Assembly: GCA_011503125.2 (NCBI GenBank)
Contig: WWBZ02000007.1
Span: 930,001 to 994,000, forward strand
Direction of reading: 5' to 3'
Length of the DNA stretch: 64,000 bases
Source of the DNA: Botryosphaeria dothidea
Taxonomy: Eukaryota > Ascomycota > Dothideomycetes > Botryosphaeriales > Botryosphaeriaceae
A program made the translations under genes and the position numbers. The notes beneath the pieces are model-generated. The model searched no databases. It saw only the letters and a program-made list of their open reading frames with translations, and was not told where the DNA came from. This document shows positions 10,689 through 20,122 of the stretch, piece by piece (within the stretch, counting starts at the first letter, position 1; each line of letters begins with the position of its first letter).

Positions 10689-12181
10689 TCACTCCACCAT
10701 GTCGATATCATCATCGGCGACCGCTCCAGCGTTGCCCGTAGCAGGAGCTGCTGCATCGGCACCGTTGGAAGCCTGTCCGCTTCCAGCACCCTCCTCACCT
10801 CCTCCGAAGTAGTCGGCCATCTCAGCATCCAATTCCTCAACGGTCTTCCTCGGTCTGCCTCCGACGACGGGTCTGCCCGTATCATCCGCCCTCTTGCGAG
10901 GGCCAGCCTGTTGCTGCTTTCTTTCGCCAGGTCTGCGACCGCCCTCCCGTCCACCACCTCCACCTCCACGACGACGAGGAGGAGGCGAGCGTCTGCGGTC
11001 ATCATTCTCACCGGGAATGTAACGGTCTATGCCAGCTGGCGCAGGTTTGCTGACATCACTGTGGCGGGGCCTGTCAGGGCTGAAGCTGCGGTTCCTATTT
11101 CCCTCGATGCGGTCGAAGAGGCTCCTCGAGGGACGCTGGACACTGTCGAACGGGTTGCGCCGAGCCGGGCCGGGCGGCAAGAGGCTAAGATGAATCGGCT
11201 GGCCGTGTGCGTTGGCACCATCGAATTCGCGACAGGCGACCCGGGCGTCCGCGAGGGTGCGGTAAACCACGAAGGCAACGCCCGTACTGCGGTCACTGCG
11301 GTCGTACACCAGCTTGGCTTCCTCGACAGCGCCAATGCGCTCAAAAAGTTCCTACTGGATGTCAGATATGATCTACGCATGCATGCTGAATGCAAAACAT
11401 ACATAGATATCATCCTCGGTCAGGTCATAGTGAAGATTCTCCACACGGATCTTGTACCCGGACTCTCTGTCGATGGATATGGTGAGCAGCTGATTTCGGC
11501 GACATAGTGAGGCGAGGCATACTTGTCGGTATCAGGGCTGCGGCGGACAGGGCGCTCGGAGCGGTGGCCGCGGTTGCGGGAGGGGCGGCGGGCTTTACTG
11601 AATCAGCTATGCAGGAGGGGTAATTGGGTGGGAATACGCACAGTCGTCGTCTTCGAAGCGATCGTGGACCCAGTCTCTACGCCACATCAGCAAATGTCTA
11701 TGAAAGTCGGGGCAATTGGCGCGGTATACCGGTCGAGGTTCCTGGAATCATCTCTCTGACTCGACTATTATCGAAGAGAGGAATGTAAGATTAGCGGAGG
11801 TCTCACAGGGTAGCATGGCAGCCTGAAACAAGACTCGTCGGCTTGAGCGGTTGCATCTCCATTTGCGGGCGGAGCGGTGCATGTAAGAGCAATATGCCGG
11901 GTCGGAGCGGTCACGGAGGGCCATGGCTATGAGGAGGGAGGTGTAGAACCTGGAGGGGCAGGACGGTCAGCGCGCGGGTCAGGGTGCAGCACGGGCGGCA
12001 ACGACTTGCCTTTCTTACGCCGTCTCGTGGGTAGTCTTCGGTGCGGCGGCCTCTGCGTCCGCGTCCACCTCCGCCGCCTCGCTGTAGCAGCAGCCTGTCA
12101 GCATGGCCGTTTGTGGTCGCGGGAAGCAGCAGGGTGGCTTGCCTGGCGGTCGGAAATGACGTCGTCAAGAGCGCGATCCAT
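10689..12181 (-). CDS. yra1: mRNA export adaptor Yra1/ALY (REF family)
   Basis: Seven exons: 12181-12143, 12081-12010, 11764-11730, 11676-11638, 11597-11523, 11466-11403 and 11351-10689, giving 328 aa. The protein begins MDRALDDVISDR, then an RG-rich box, DYPRDGVRK and DWVHDRFEDDD. An RRM follows, with KIRVENLHYDLTEDDIYELF as RNP2 region and STGVAFVVY as RNP1. The C-terminus is basic, with the conserved RPRKTVEELDAEMADYF helix and an acidic end. These are the REF/ALY N-box, RRM and C-box that couple mRNPs to the Mex67 export receptor in the nucleus. Introns 1 and 2 appear to use GC donors (CAG/GCAAGC and AAG/GCAAGT); intron 2 is long (245 bases). Intron 4, with a GTATTC donor, is the least certain junction. 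Unusual intron content is reminiscent of yeast YRA1, whose intron mediates autoregulation, but regulation here is not shown. Confidence 0.88.
11765..12009 (-). other. GC-AG intron 2 of yra1, 245 bases
   Basis: Donor AAG/GCAAGT, acceptor ATAATAG. The GC donor is needed to join GVRK to SSQRDDSRNLD in frame. Using the nearby GTAAGA donor loses the conserved VRK and gives no in-frame join. It is about five times longer than the other introns of this gene. Confidence 0.65.
12082..12142 (-). other. GC-AG intron 1 of yra1, 61 bases
   Basis: Donor CAG/GCAAGC, branch-like GCTGAC, acceptor CTACAG. It joins MDRALDDVISDRQ to the RG-rich box in phase 0. No GT donor lies in a position that preserves both flanks. 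Confidence 0.6.
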
Positions 12182-13189
12182 AACGGCGTGGTGAGGGAGG
12201 AGGCAACTGAAAGCGGTAGGAGCAACAGCGAGCAGCAAGGCGGCTGTGCTGGCGGGCGGTAGGGTTGTGGCGGGCTCGGTAGGGCGGCGTCGTCGAAGGT
12301 GCAGAGTCAAGGGACGGGCGCGCAGACGTGGTGAAGCTGAAGCTGCAGCGCGACTCATGCGCGGATCGTTCGGGCCCGCCCCACGGCCAAGGCCTGAGCA
12401 GCCCCGACTGTTTTTCTCCGTCGCCGCCTGTCGTCCCGCTCTCGCGCCGCTGCTGTCACCCCGACCCGGCTAACCTCTCCCAGAGCGCCACACACGTTGC
12501 CTCCCGCACCCTGCATGTAACGTCGAGTTGCGAGACCACAGCGCTGCCGACCATGGCCCAACTGCGCTGGCTGCGTGCCACTGACCGCCCATCGGGATGC
12601 CGACGATGGTGGTGCATTGCAGCGCCCGCCCTCTGGGCCGTGTGATGGTCCTTAGGCCCGCACGCTGCTCTCGCCTCCCCTGACCGGCCAGCACTCGGCT
12701 GGCAGCACTGGCGGGCTCTGGCCATGTTTGCCATTTTTAGCCGGCTCCGGCCCATGTATGGCCTCACAAGAGCCGCAATTGTGGAGCAGCCCGCCTTTGT
12801 TTCAACCGATCACTCTGGGGGTCCAGGGTGCTGCCCGACGCATCCCACCTGCTCTAGCCCATATCTGCCCGCCCTATGCGACGCAGGCCCCATGCCCTGC
12901 TCCGTTCGTGCTCTTAACGTTACCTAACGTTGCCTTTGATCTTATGCTTAATACGAATACCCGATTTTGTTATTCCGACACTACAGCAGAGCTATGACGA
13001 TGTTGCCAAGAATACCTCGTATTGGACGTCATGGCGATAGGGGTCATTCTTTCTAGAAGCATATAAATAAATACATCAGTGCGAGCAGCTGTTGAATAGC
13101 ATCCAACAACCAGCTCTCACATCTTCATATCTACAATATTCTTCCAACCTTTTCGAACTCCTCCGTTCAAACTTCCAACAACCGCAAAC
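12182..13189. other. Divergent intergenic region, 1.0 kb
   Basis: Shared upstream region of yra1 (minus) and the PhiA-like gene (plus). The first 500 bases are G+C-rich; the part next to PhiA is more AT-rich and carries a TATA box. Short open frames here have no coding character. Confidence 0.6.
13062..13069 (+). promoter_or_regulatory. TATA box of the PhiA-like gene
   Basis: TATAAATA lies 128 bases before the ATG, followed by a CT-rich leader with CCAACAACC and CAAACATG at the start codon. A clear TATA element and a strong start context are usual for highly expressed fungal wall-protein genes. Confidence 0.65.
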
Positions 13190-13773
13190 ATGTTCACCAA
13201 GACCGTTGTCGCTATCCTCGCCGTCGCTGGCGCTGCCTCCGCTGCTGCCGACAAGTTCGGTGGTATTGCCATCCACTCTGGCTCTGCCATCCAGAACGCC
13301 GGCATTTCTGCCGACCAGGGCAAGCTCTGGATCGCCCACGCCCAGAACGCTTCTTGCGACGCTGGCAACAAGCAGGACTTCGCCACCTTCTCCATTGACG
13401 CCGACGGCAACGCCTTCCTGTACACCAACGGTGCTCCCTACCAGCAGCGTAAGTTTTACCCCACGATTCTCTACAAAACAACTACTGACAGCCATGATCA
13501 GTCTGGGTCGACCGCTCCGGCATGGGCCGTGGCAACATCGGCTACACCACCGGCGCTCAGCCTACCCCCAAGAACGCCGAGCGCACCGGCTTCGCTGTCA
13601 ACGAGGGCGGCCACCTCACCTTCGACGGCACTGACGGCTTCTACGCCTGCCCCTCGGTCGACAACAGCTACGCCATCTGGCAGCAGAAGTTCGACGACAC
13701 CTGCATTGCCTTCGCTTTCAGGGCTCAGTACACTGAGAAGCCCGTTGGCTGCTGGTACTCCGAGTCCCAGTAA
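13190..13773 (+). CDS. phiA: PhiA-like secreted cell wall protein
   Basis: Two exons, 13190-13448 and 13502-13773, 176 aa. A signal peptide (MFTKTVVAILAVAGAASAAA) precedes a mature protein containing VDRSGMGRGNIGYTTGAQ, PKNAERTGFAVNEGGHLTFD and FYACPSVDNSYAIW. These are the conserved blocks of the Aspergillus PhiA (phialide/cell-wall) family. Cysteines lie in NASCDAG, YACPS, DTCIAF and VGCWY. The intron has a GTAAGT donor and CAG acceptor and is phase 1. Codons are strongly biased to C-ending forms (GTC, ATC, CTC, GCC, GAC), suggesting abundant expression, in line with the TATA box. PhiA proteins are wall proteins tied to conidiophore development in Aspergillus; the role here is inferred. Confidence 0.88.
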
Positions 13774-15199
13774 ACGCCTCGTTACGAAACTTGTCCTTTA
13801 CAGCATTGCATTTGTACAAACATTCCTTCATGTAAATAGCGCTTGCATCTTCATGGCACCTTCACGCTCATGATTGTAATTGATTAATGGGACTTCGAAC
13901 GGTCTCTTGTTCGATCCGAAAATTCTTCTCTTCCTTCTGCACCTGGGTGACTCGTAACTGGTGATCAGATCCACTATGATCTGTCCTTGGCTATATTCTG
14001 AACTGAGCATGATCAACCATCGATCAAGTCTAAATACAAGGTTCGGCGTGACCCTTGTGTGAAATGCTTCTTCCATCGTGCCGAGCTTCTCGAAACGGAT
14101 ACGGCCGGCATGGGATCCGCGCGCAACCTGCCTTGAAACAGCCTTATAGTGCCTTGCGGCCGTACGATCCTGCATCTTTCTTGCATTGCGGTCCCACGGC
14201 ATGAGGTGCACTTGACAGCGCGCATGTACCGCCCCGCCTATTAGTTTGTAACTCTATTATTCCGCGAAAAGGCTTACTTACAATAATGCAATCCCGCGGA
14301 AGCGCGTCAGGGGACCTTCCCATCGGAACGCACGCTCCCCAGGGACAAAACCGCGCAGCTGCACGCCTTGCTGACCCTGTTCCAATTTTGTGTTGAGCCA
14401 TCATCAACAACACGAGAAAAGTCGGAGAATTGCCACCGTCCTCGTCTGCGATCGAGTCCCTGTCTTCCGACCTGTCGTCCGGATAGTCGTGTTCAGGGGT
14501 GCCGTTGATCAGCCGACGCCGGAGCCCCGGGGGGCTGGCGGCGCCACTCGCAGCCCATTTTGTGGGGAAGCGGTGAGGTGGCGGGAGGCGTCGCTGCGGG
14601 ATACGAATGGCAAAAGAAGCGGCGCGAATGGCCGATGTCACGGTTTTACGTATTTTGGCTCTGAATAGCAACCTGCTTTCCATCAGGCCAGAGGACATGC
14701 GGGTGTCTGTATGTATTTTGGGAATACGCTATACGCGGGCGCGGCGGGTATGAACGGCGCGGCTTGACGTCAGGAGGCTTGGGCGCGAAAAAGGAAATTT
14801 TTGGCGCTATGCGGACGCTCTGTGGATATGTTATGGACGGTTATGATTGCAAGCGGTGGCCTCAATTGACAAGGTGACGTTTTATGGTGCTACGGATGCG
14901 TCGAAGCGAAGTGATGTGCAGTGCGAATGCGAGTTTCCCCGATTGGTTCAACATGGTATTAACTTGCGTTACTCAAGACTCGGATTGACCAGCATCATCG
15001 GGGCCGCTTGCCGTTTCCTCGTTCCATGGATATCAACCTTTACCACACTTCTTTGTCCAGTTGAAGACCCCATCTGGACGCGATTGAGGGAGAAGTCCCG
15101 AATGCTTCATGCATTTGAACCAGCCAAAGCAGTCCCTTGGAGATGATTAATGCCTGGCGACCTTCCAATCCCCCAAGAATCTCTTCTCCAACAATTTCC
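13774..15199. other. Convergent intergenic region, 1.4 kb
   Basis: Between PhiA (plus) and the first complete BTB gene (minus). A minus-strand open frame at 14144-14698 has no signal, domain or splice support. I see no gene in this stretch. Confidence 0.5.
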
Positions 15200-16232
15200 T
15201 CAGATAAGGTGTTGCATCTCCATAGCTCCCTGGCAGTTCGGACAAGTCTTGATCGGTACATCCTCCTCCATTTCTTCCAACTTGACACCCCCCTCTCCGC
15301 TGGGACGGCGCATGCAGACCCTCGAGTTTCTATCAGCCACCTTCTCCCTGTAGTTGACCGAGATCTCCATGCTGTAGTTGCAAGCGCGACAGAAGACACC
15401 CTTCAACCTATTCTCCTCAATCTGGGTCGTACGGAGATTCCACGATGCAGTAAGGTACTCGACTGTATACGCATGAGCAGTATCATCCTTGTGCTCCAGA
15501 AGATTGACGTAGCGCACTTACCAGCGAAGTCCGGATACTCCGCGATGTACCTATCCATCTCACACGCCTCCACCCTCTCCAGATGGTCCAGCGCCGCCCT
15601 CTCCGCAATGAACCTACGTAGCCCATGCTCATCCTTGTTCAACGGCTTCGGCGTCAAGCTATCTCCATACATGAAAGGAATAAAGTCAGTCAGTAGGTCG
15701 ACAGAAACGCCATACAAGTCCGCCATGTACTCCTTGACGCGCTTGGCGGCCGCAGCCTGCACGCACGGGACGCGATAGTCCGTCGCCATGACATAGAGGC
15801 GCAAATGGCGGAGGCAGATGTGCGCCTTGGGTTCGTCCGGGTCGGTAGTGCTGATGAGAGACGGGTAGCTGCGCGTGTAGAGGTATTTGATCAGCACAGT
15901 AAGGAGGTCCGGATCGTCTTCGTCGCCGAGGTCGATGACAGCGCGCTCGACTTCCTGATGCATGCGTTAGCGGAGGGAGTGCAGGCGTAGGGTAGGCGGG
16001 TTACGGAGCGCGGTTTGATCGGGACGCGCGAGTGCGCGACGTGACGTACTTTGAGCGGGCCTTCGCCTTCCAGCTGCTGCGCGAACCAGCCGGATTGGCT
16101 TGCCAGCACGATGCGGTGCGCGGGCAGCTCGGTGTCGCTGAAGCGGAGCGTGATGTCGGAGTAGACGCTGTTGCTGGCAAAGCGGGGTGCGACCTGGTTG
16201 TTGAAGAGGGGCTTGCTTTGGATAGGCGCCAT
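15200..16232 (-). CDS. BTB/POZ protein with CxxC...CxxC tail
   Basis: Three exons: 16232-16050, 15954-15522 and 15462-15200, 292 aa. The BTB fold opens with SVYSDITLRFSDTELPAHRIVLASQSGWFAQQLEG and continues with AVIDLGDEDD..LLTVLIKYLY and LYVMATDYRVPCVQAAAAKR. A helical linker follows, then a tail with FCRACNYSMEISV and TCPNCQGAMEMQ. The two CxxC pairs are spaced like a zinc knuckle or ribbon. BTB folds mediate dimerisation and Cullin-3 binding; no MATH or Kelch partner domain is present, so the tail may be the substrate- or zinc-binding part. Intron 1 donor is GTACGT, intron 2 GTAAGT. An in-frame ATG at 16343 is an alternative start but adds no BTB-like sequence. Confidence 0.8.
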
Positions 16233-17116
16233 GGTGCTTGAAAGGTGATCGGCGTGGGGAGAGCGACGCTGGAAGAAAGAGCTGAGGTGAGAAGAGGAGG
16301 TCGTTGTGGGTGATAGAGTCGCAACCTTGATATGCGGGTCCATGGGGATGGTTCAGCACCCGCGCATGGTGTGATTTGGTTTACCAACTGGCTGTACCGG
16401 GGCTTGATGGTATGTAAGTGTGTGGTTTGCAACAGGCGGTTTGCCCAGGAAGAGAGAGCGGGGAGGTCCGTCTAAACGCAGATGTGGAATATGTCATATC
16501 AACAAGGAGTTATTGCAGCCGACAGCTAGAGATGACGGCTTAAAAAATTAACTTTGTGGGAAGTCGACGCATTCGCCGGGACATGGTTGTTTAAGAAAAA
16601 CGAGGGTGTTCACAGCCGGATGAATGTTTCAACTTCCCACAACGATAGTTCTTTTCTTTCCTTCTGCGGAACTGTCGCGTTTGGTGCTATTCATCGCCTG
16701 CAGCGCCTTTCTGTATATCTAGGCTGTTTCATTGCGCAATCATTGATACTGCCACAACTAAGCTCGTAGATATTTGGTCCGTAATCTGAGGTCAAATTAC
16801 AAAGAGAAGGGCAGCAAATTGATATATGTCCTTAGTTCCACCTAGTGGCAATGCCTGCAAGCACTGTAGCAACATGTAGTGACTGTGCAGGCTTGATTCA
16901 AAAGCTAATTCCCTAAATTGCTGTCTTGATCTCTGGCGAAGGGTGTAATACCTCGGTGATATCGATAATATCGCCGTCTATCGAGGATATTCTATCGCCT
17001 CTGCCTCGCGGTAGCGTTTCCATCTGACCATCGTCTCAGCTCGTATTGTTCAATCCATCCACGTACACCAGAATAGAAGTGCTCCGTAATTCCGTGAAGT
17101 CATTGAGAGGTCACTA
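16233..17116. other. Intergenic, about 880 bases
   Basis: Lies between two minus-strand BTB genes. It is AT-richer than average and contains one near-perfect palindrome (16955-16975). No gene was recognised. Confidence 0.6.
16955..16975. repeat. Near-perfect palindrome GGTGATAT-n5-ATATCGCC
   Basis: An 8-base arm is followed by CGATA and a complementary arm with one mismatch. A related ATCG-rich segment follows directly. It could be a factor-binding site or a chance dyad. Confidence 0.4.
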
Positions 17117-17986
17117 AATGACTTCCGACATGATCCTATCGCATTCCGGGCAGGTAAACATCATCCACTCCATAGTGGACCAATCTTTGAGCTTTCCGGT
17201 AGCTCCTGTATTGCCTAGAATCGCAGAGAAAACGCGGTAATTGCAATGACTACATTCAACCACAACCTGGTCTAGGAATTCGCTCTGCCGTGCTCACATG
17301 TCGGACAAAAGATGACCTGGAAAAAGGCAAGAAATTAGTATAAAGCTTTCAACCTCTCAAATGCCATTCTGGAAGTACCAGCAAATTCAAGGTTTTTCTT
17401 GGCAAATTCTTGGAGTTCAGGCTTGAGGACGCGGAAGTCGGCAGTGAGTGACTTGACGAAACGCTCTTTTAGACCATAGCCATCATGGGAGATGGAGCAG
17501 TAGAGCGCTCTGGCAACGGCGATATTCTCAACTACATTTGAGAACTTATCAAAGCAGGAGCTGAGTGCCTGTGCAGCAGCCAGCGATAAAGTTGGAATGT
17601 CGTATTTGTTGGCGAGTTCATAAATTGTAATGTGGCCGAGCATAGCATTCAGATGTGCTTTTTCTTCATCGTCAGAAGTCCACCTGGGGTAAGGTTCCTC
17701 ATAGAGGAAACGGATTGAGAGTTCAAGAGCGTCTGGGTCGTCTCCATGAAGCTCGATCGTCTCTGCCGATGCCTCCTTCCAAGCTGTCAGCTAAGTCATC
17801 CACATAGCATTCATGTGATATACGTACTGCAAGCCCGCTCCTGAACGCGCCACGGAACCATCCAGACTTCGCTGTGAGGATGATCTTGTGTGCCTTGAAT
17901 TCTCGTCCACTAAATTTGATGGTAACGTCGGAGTGCTCGCCGGAAGTCAAATACGCATGAAGGCCAAGGGCACCCGTGGTCGCCAT
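17117..17986 (-). CDS. BTB/POZ protein with CxxC...CxxC tail (second copy)
   Basis: Exon 1 is 17986-17828 (MATTGALGLHAYLTSGEHSD...GREFKAHKIILTAKSGWFRGAF), a clear BTB start. Exon 2 begins at 17790 (LTAWKEASAETIELHGDDPD) and runs through LSIRFLYEEPYP, ITIYELANKYDIPTLSLAAA and MAFERLKALY. The tail lies at about 17117-17260: VVVECSHCNYRVFSAI...FTCPECDRIMSEVI, the same paired-cysteine tail as the two paralogs. Joining MAFER to the tail in frame needs very short introns (37 and about 31 bases) or a weak GTTGAA donor. The 3' structure is therefore uncertain, and the gene may carry a disabling change. Intron 1 (GTACGT...TTAG) is also only 37 bases. Confidence 0.6.
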
Positions 17987-18481
17987 GAAGGAATCGTTGG
18001 TAGCGCAGTGTGAGGTTTGTTGGCGGTGTAGAAGTGGAGTGCTGCCACTGGGGTGCTGTTGAGGTGAAGGGCTGTGCTGAAGGATCTGCGGCGGGCAGGT
18101 GGAAGATATGGCGGCCGCTCGCTGTGGGTGGGAAGCTAAGCCAAAATTGGAAGCAGAAAAGGTGAGGTGAATGCCACTGTTGGCGTGGCGTTCAAAGCCC
18201 AGGCAAATAACTGACTGGCCAAAATTAATTCCTGGTCATCTCACAGGCAAGCGAATGTGACAAGAGATTCGGATATGCATTATTACTCTAATGGGAGTCT
18301 TTCCGGTGTCGGTGTCCTTCGTACTGTATAATTCTGTATCTGAATCGTCTCGAGGAGCTGACGCTCATTCCTCCATCATTGCCTTGCTCGCTCCTGAGCT
18401 CGTGAAGTCTGGATGCGCTTCAGAAATATCCTGCCGGGCAATTGAAACCATACGAGCACCCCACATCCGCATGCCAGTCAC
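17987..18481. other. Intergenic, about 495 bases
   Basis: Upstream region of the second complete BTB gene (minus) and downstream region of the next minus-strand gene. No gene was recognised. Confidence 0.6.
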
Positions 18482-19622
18482 CTAGTCCTCCTGATTTTTC
18501 TCCTTGAACCGCTTGTTCATATCGCCGAAGCCGCCATAAGAGTGCATCTTATGCTTCTGCTTCACCGATGAGGTGAAAGGACCAAAAATACTGGCCCCAG
18601 AACTGCCCTCGGCAGGACCCTCATCCTTAATGAAGCCGAACTTCTTCAGCGCATCCTCAGAGCGGTAGTAGAAGATGAACGTTACATAAGGATCCTCATT
18701 TTTGATGTATTGTGAGTACCTGACTACGGTCAGATTCTCCGGGTGTTGAAAGTTATTGTCGTTCTGGTATGCGGTGCTGTGCTTGATATTGTTGCTCGGC
18801 TTATCCGGATTGCTGTCGACCTTGCCATGTCCATCCCAAGTCTCGTCGACCTTATCGACGGTGTCGGCGTGAATGATGACACGGCGAACGACGATCTTTA
18901 TCTGTCCAGGGGCACGGGTCTCGTCCTGGCTGATGAGTTGAGTGGAGGCGAGAGAGTTTGCAAGCTCCTTATCCGCGTCGACAGTGCGGTTGGTAGTAGG
19001 ATCACCGATGCAAAGGTCATTGAAGGAATCAAGGAGTCCAGCGATGCCGCCAGCCTCCTGAAAGGCCCAGTCATACTTGCGCACGTGTCCAGTGCTGTCC
19101 CGCTTCAGACTATAGCTGAGATATTGACCACTTTTGCCCTGACCCTTCATCACGGAGTCGTACGCGGGGTCGATATAAAGGAAACGCTTGACATCTGAGG
19201 TTTCTTTTCCATCGAGGTAGACGTCAATGGTGAAGTTATACGGATACTTTGCGGATTCATCGCTTGATGTGGAAGAGTCGTGGCCTGACTGGTTAGCAGC
19301 ATCGATCGCGTTAACGGTTCTTTTGTACGATTCGTTTACCGGGAGCACTCTCGAAGTCCTGGGGAGTGGATCCCTTCATCTCACTATCATTCTTTGAAAG
19401 TTCCGAATCGGCCGCCTTGGGTAGGTCCTGACGATAAGGAAAGGGTCTGTCTGCCTTGATTTTGATGCCGAAGCGAAGGTTTTGAACTGACTCAACATAG
19501 CACGAGGCGATGTGACGGGTCATTCCGACCTTCGGCAGCTTGACGCCCATTTCCTTCACCGGAACATAAGTGTTGTTTGCATCCTTCGTAGTAAGGTTGA
19601 CGATGAAACCTGCGCACTTCAT
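18482..19622 (-). CDS. DUF7918-like protein of unknown function
   Basis: Two exons, 19622-19340 and 19284-18482, 361 aa. The 55-base intron (GTAAAC donor, GCTAAC branch, TCAG acceptor) restores the frame at a glycine codon. The protein begins MKCAGFIVNL and has a CYVESVQNLRFGIKIKADRP block, then NFTIDVYLDGKETSDVKRFL, then PGQIKIVVRRVI. That order of an extracellular-looking beta block, a cargo-like VYLDG strand and a basic RR strand is what I know from fungal DUF7918-type proteins, which have no assigned activity. There is no signal peptide. The C-terminal third is charged, with GPFTSSVKQKHKMHSYGGFG near the end. The family call is from pattern memory and should be tested by profile search. 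Confidence 0.6.
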
Positions 19623-20122
19623 GGTGGCGAGTCTGTGGACAGCGTGGGGTTGACTAGGTGCTTCGCGTATTTTCGTGTGGCAGCAAGGCCAGGTGGTGGT
19701 TGGGTATGAGGAGAAAAAGATGAAGTGTCGCACGTAAGATGCAACAATATCTTGTGCACAGACCTTCTCGACGAGCACAGCTGCGCGTTGAACGCGCCGC
19801 CGCAGGAGCTGGCAGCGCGCGTGGCGGCTGGGAGCACTGGGAACCTCTCTTACGAGCGGGGTATGTAAGGGCAGCGCGACAGGGTCCTCGACAGGGGCAG
19901 TCGGATGCTAGTCAAGTCAGCTTCAATAGTTTCTCCTGAACGGCTTATCGTACAAGATGGTTCGTTCATATGCTATGGATCTCCTCGAGACGATGCGCTT
20001 TCTCCAAACCCCTCATCCAACGCCCGTGAATATCAGATCCTGGGTATAACCTTTCCGTTTTCAAATGCCATGGTCCGATCCAATAGCTCGAATCGCGTAG
20101 TTCTCCTCTCCGCTGCAGCTCC
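19623..20122. other. Intergenic, 500 bases
   Basis: Between two minus-strand genes: promoter of the DUF7918-like gene and 3' flank of spt8. Nothing else was recognised. Confidence 0.6.

Noticed and set aside
10653..11507. 284-codon plus-strand open frame
   Set aside because: It is antisense to the well-supported yra1 exons and mirrors their codon bias; no domain.
14144..14698. 184-codon minus-strand open frame
   Set aside because: No signal, domain or splice context in a convergent gap.
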